64,000 nucleotides of DNA from CAYVRJ01 sp964453645. GTDB taxonomy: Bacteria > Bacillota > Clostridia > Christensenellales > JAWKQI01. Position 1 is the first letter of the stretch, and every line of letters begins with the position of its first letter. The translations under genes and the position numbers were made by a program. The notes below the pieces were generated by a model. The model saw only the letters and a program-made list of their open reading frames with translations. It did no database searches and was not told where the DNA came from. Where the stretch lies: positions 288,380-352,379 of the forward strand of contig CAYVRJ010000002.1 of assembly GCA_964453645.1 (NCBI GenBank). The letters are read 5' to 3'. Below, one piece after another: positions 61,890-64,000 of the stretch.

Positions 61890-63410
61890 TTGCCTAAAAA
61901 ACAATTGTCCAACCTTGGGTATTTAATGGAGATGCTCAGCATTTCTGCTAAAGAGCTTTCCCTAGCCATCAATATCGATCAAACATCTGTGAGCCGGTGG
62001 AGAACGGGAATTCGCAAGCCCCCGGTGGATATGCCGTATTTCCACGTAATTGTCAATTATTTGATTCAAAAGAACATGGACATTGGCGGTGGATTACTTG
62101 AGGATTTCTTTGGCAGTGTTTATCCCACACAAAGACAGTCCGTCAAGGATGATTTACCAAAACATATCCGAAATTACATATTAAATATTCCTGTTGAGCA
62201 AACGTCAAGTACCGATGTTGATACGTTGCCTAATTACGCCAATTCTTATATGAGTGTAGCCAAACAAGTAGGCGTTGAAGGCAGGCACAGCATGGTCATA
62301 ACGCTGCTGGAAAGTGCCGAAAAACTCACCGCCCCATCGGTTATTAAAATATTTGAAACCGAACAATTGGGTTGGATTTCAAACAATATGAACTTCACCG
62401 TTACATTCTATCAAAAACTAAAAAAAGTTTTAGATTTAGGCCACAAGGTTGAATTTATTTTTCAAACCCTAGACACCAGCTACCTAGATATTGAGCTGCA
62501 ATATGTTTTTTTAGAATTGGCATTTCATGAGAATTTGAACATCTATCTCTATTCATCCAAAGCAAACATTGCGCATGTTTGCAGTATTTATTCACTGTCT
62601 CGCCGATTGACTGTTGTTGGATATTGTTTTGATAACGATTTTAAAAACATGTTGAGCTGCATGTATGCTGACAGACAATTTATTGAGGCACATGAGCGAT
62701 TGTGGGAAAAATACAAGCTATCCTCCCCCATCGTCACCTTAGCCACCAAGAAGTTTGAATTTGAAAAAATTATTAATAAGATCAAAGCATTGAGACTCAG
62801 AGAAGGTTCGTATTTTCATATGGGTAAAGCCCTGAGTACAGCCACCATGAGTAAAGAATTACTGTCCGAAATACTGGAAGGCAATCAATTGACCAAGGAA
62901 CAAAAAAGATTATGTTTTGAGTTTTACCATTTACTTCGGGAGAGCATCGAAAGCAGCGAAACCGATCATATGAGCGGATTTTATTACGTGCTGGACGAAA
63001 TATCAGCTCCCCTCAACTTTCCCACCATAACGAACTATATTTTATCTGCCATCACCGGCAAAGTTGTCCAAATGAGCAAAGAGCAATACCAACGCCATTT
63101 CAGGGATACTGCCGAACTCCTGCAAAGGGATAGCAGATACCGTATTATTTTATACTATGACACCCTTCCCGCATCTCTACCCGTATCCACCCCGCTATTG
63201 ATCTGGCATAAGAGTGAGTGTTGGATGGCCGTAATTAACACAGATGACTATTCTGGAAAAATCAAATTTTTATTTGGAGACAATTTGAAAGTAATGAATG
63301 CCCTTCCCATCAAGTTTAGGGATATTTACGATAGAATTCCCGATTATAAAAAAGACAATGCCTATGTTGCGGAGCTCTTTATTAAAATTGCCAACGGGGA
63401 TGGGGTTTAG
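61890..63410 (+). CDS. Orphan HTH-containing protein of unknown function
   Basis: 506 residues, family not recognised. The N-terminus (residues about 5-55) is an Xre-like helix-turn-helix (MLSISAKELSLAINIDQTSV, SRWRTGIRKPPVDMP). The remaining 450 residues form a soluble mixed alpha/beta region without TMs or known motif; the central part (about 145-280, MVITLLESAEKL to YADRQFIEAHERLWEKY) may be an effector/ligand domain. A TTG start at 61890 follows GAGGAG at 7 nt; GTG 61875 is the alternative. Single-gene unit facing a chemoreceptor on the other strand. Role: probably a regulator, by HTH only. Confidence 0.75.
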   Translation: MPKKQLSNLGYLMEMLSISAKELSLAINIDQTSVSRWRTGIRKPPVDMPYFHVIVNYLIQKNMDIGGGLLEDFFGSVYPTQRQSVKDDLPKHIRNYILNIPVEQTSSTDVDTLPNYANSYMSVAKQVGVEGRHSMVITLLESAEKLTAPSVIKIFETEQLGWISNNMNFTVTFYQKLKKVLDLGHKVEFIFQTLDTSYLDIELQYVFLELAFHENLNIYLYSSKANIAHVCSIYSLSRRLTVVGYCFDNDFKNMLSCMYADRQFIEAHERLWEKYKLSSPIVTLATKKFEFEKIINKIKALRLREGSYFHMGKALSTATMSKELLSEILEGNQLTKEQKRLCFEFYHLLRESIESSETDHMSGFYYVLDEISAPLNFPTITNYILSAITGKVVQMSKEQYQRHFRDTAELLQRDSRYRIILYYDTLPASLPVSTPLLIWHKSECWMAVINTDDYSGKIKFLFGDNLKVMNALPIKFRDIYDRIPDYKKDNAYVAELFIKIANGDGV

Positions 63411-63965
63411 GGTTTATTCCTTAAAAATCATTAGTAATTCATATATACTTTAAAATAATAGTATTAAGCATATAAACAGGTGTGAATGATATGGATAATT
63501 TTTTTTTGAAATGAATTTGAAGAAATTCTATCTCCTATGTTGGAATTTCTAAATGCAGTTAGGGTAAATAAAGTAGAAGGTTGGATTAATCCGCAATAGC
63601 TTTACTATTTAAATAAGTCGCTATGGTTTTCTTGTAGTTATGATTGTAAAGATCACACGTTAGATGCTTAGGATGGACAAACCCAATTCTTTGCATGGGA
63701 TAACGATGTTTTTGCCGATGGCAATGCCCATTACAGGATGAACTGGACACCCCCCTGCGCAACATGAGTACGCGGCAATCAGGAACTGGTACAGATGTCA
63801 AAGATAGGTTAAGCTTATACTTTCCAATAGCAAAGATTGAGAACTAAGTACGGATTACTCCCCTAGCTTGCTCAATGGGGTGTGGAAAAATGCATAAGCA
63901 ATGCATATTCTTATTGTTGACAAAGCTTTTTAATATTGCTATAATGGGGAACGTAATTAAGACAT
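63411..63965. other. Intergenic region without a convincing gene
   Basis: About 550 bp, AT-rich. A 71-codon minus-strand reading frame (63586-63801, TTG start) and a 29-codon fragment near 63510-63600 lack good start sites or recognised homology. This may be decayed coding sequence. The last part holds the tRNA promoter. Confidence 0.5.
63917..63945 (+). promoter_or_regulatory. Consensus promoter for tRNA-Leu
   Basis: TTGACA, 17-nt spacer, TATAAT, both perfect, about 20 nt before the tRNA. Confidence 0.87.
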
Positions 63966-64000
63966 GCGGGCGTGGCGGAATCGGCAGACGCGCACGTTTG
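63966..64000 (+). tRNA. tRNA-Leu, 5' part only, cut by window edge
   Basis: First 35 nt of a class II tRNA. It starts GCGGGCGTGG, has the D-arm TGGCGGAATCGGCAGACGC, and enters the anticodon stem. This 5' half is the typical bacterial leucine pattern; the anticodon is outside the window. Confidence 0.9.

Noticed and set aside
1..64000. CRISPR array, insertion sequence or rRNA genes
   Set aside because: No regular repeat-spacer pattern, transposase motifs or rRNA sequence seen.

Overview
The window comes from a low-to-mid GC anaerobic Firmicute of the Clostridia type, probably spore-forming. The support is an [FeFe]-hydrogenase operon with HydB/HydC-type subunits, a YlbJ sporulation membrane protein, indolepyruvate:ferredoxin oxidoreductase, GTP-type PEP carboxykinase, strong Shine-Dalgarno sites with frequent TTG/GTG starts, and a likely OLE RNA with its partner gene oapA. 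I cannot name a genus. I see no prophage, insertion sequence or CRISPR array.

Layout. 1-3652 (minus): hydrogenase operon hydC - ATPase - hndB - hydB - hydA, with hydA running off the left edge. 3785-5755: a patatin-like lipase divergent from ylbJ. 5657-28403 (minus): one almost gap-free run of same-strand genes. In transcription order it holds OLE RNA, oapA, tlyA, an M20 amidohydrolase, a methyltransferase, hslO, a TPR protein, an HD hydrolase, tyrA, aroB-A-C-E-K-Q, accD-accA-acpP-fabF, paaK, iorA-iorB, alr, 5-formyl-THF cyclo-ligase, rsmD, coaD and a coiled-coil protein. It combines aromatic amino acid synthesis, the start of fatty acid synthesis, arylpyruvate metabolism and RNA/cofactor housekeeping. 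28449-34421: an SDR enzyme, then the minus-strand genes for a cyclophilin lipoprotein, ligA, pcrA and a YerC-type repressor. 34547-49509: mostly single genes and pairs (secreted nuclease/phosphatase-like protein, phosphodiester glycosidase, NADH oxidase, dUTPase, M16 protease, U32 protease, Eis-like acetyltransferase, pckG, AI-2E transporter, ung, lexA, tyrosine recombinase).

49651-63410 is more lineage-specific. It has a GT2-GtrA glycosyltransferase, a MacB-like ABC operon whose middle gene is a COG1361-like surface protein, a tail-anchored GLUG-repeat protein, a YesN/YesM-type two-component system followed by a double ABC ATPase-like protein that has lost its catalytic residues in both halves, a chemoreceptor, and an orphan 506-residue HTH protein. 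The window ends in the first 35 nt of a tRNA-Leu behind a consensus promoter.

The two points most worth following are the OLE RNA/oapA leader of the long minus-strand run, and the two-component system with a pseudo-ABC protein and a histidine kinase that has almost no extracellular domain. Many promoters fit TTGACA-17-TATAAT closely. Several convergent gene pairs overlap or abut with no terminator between them.
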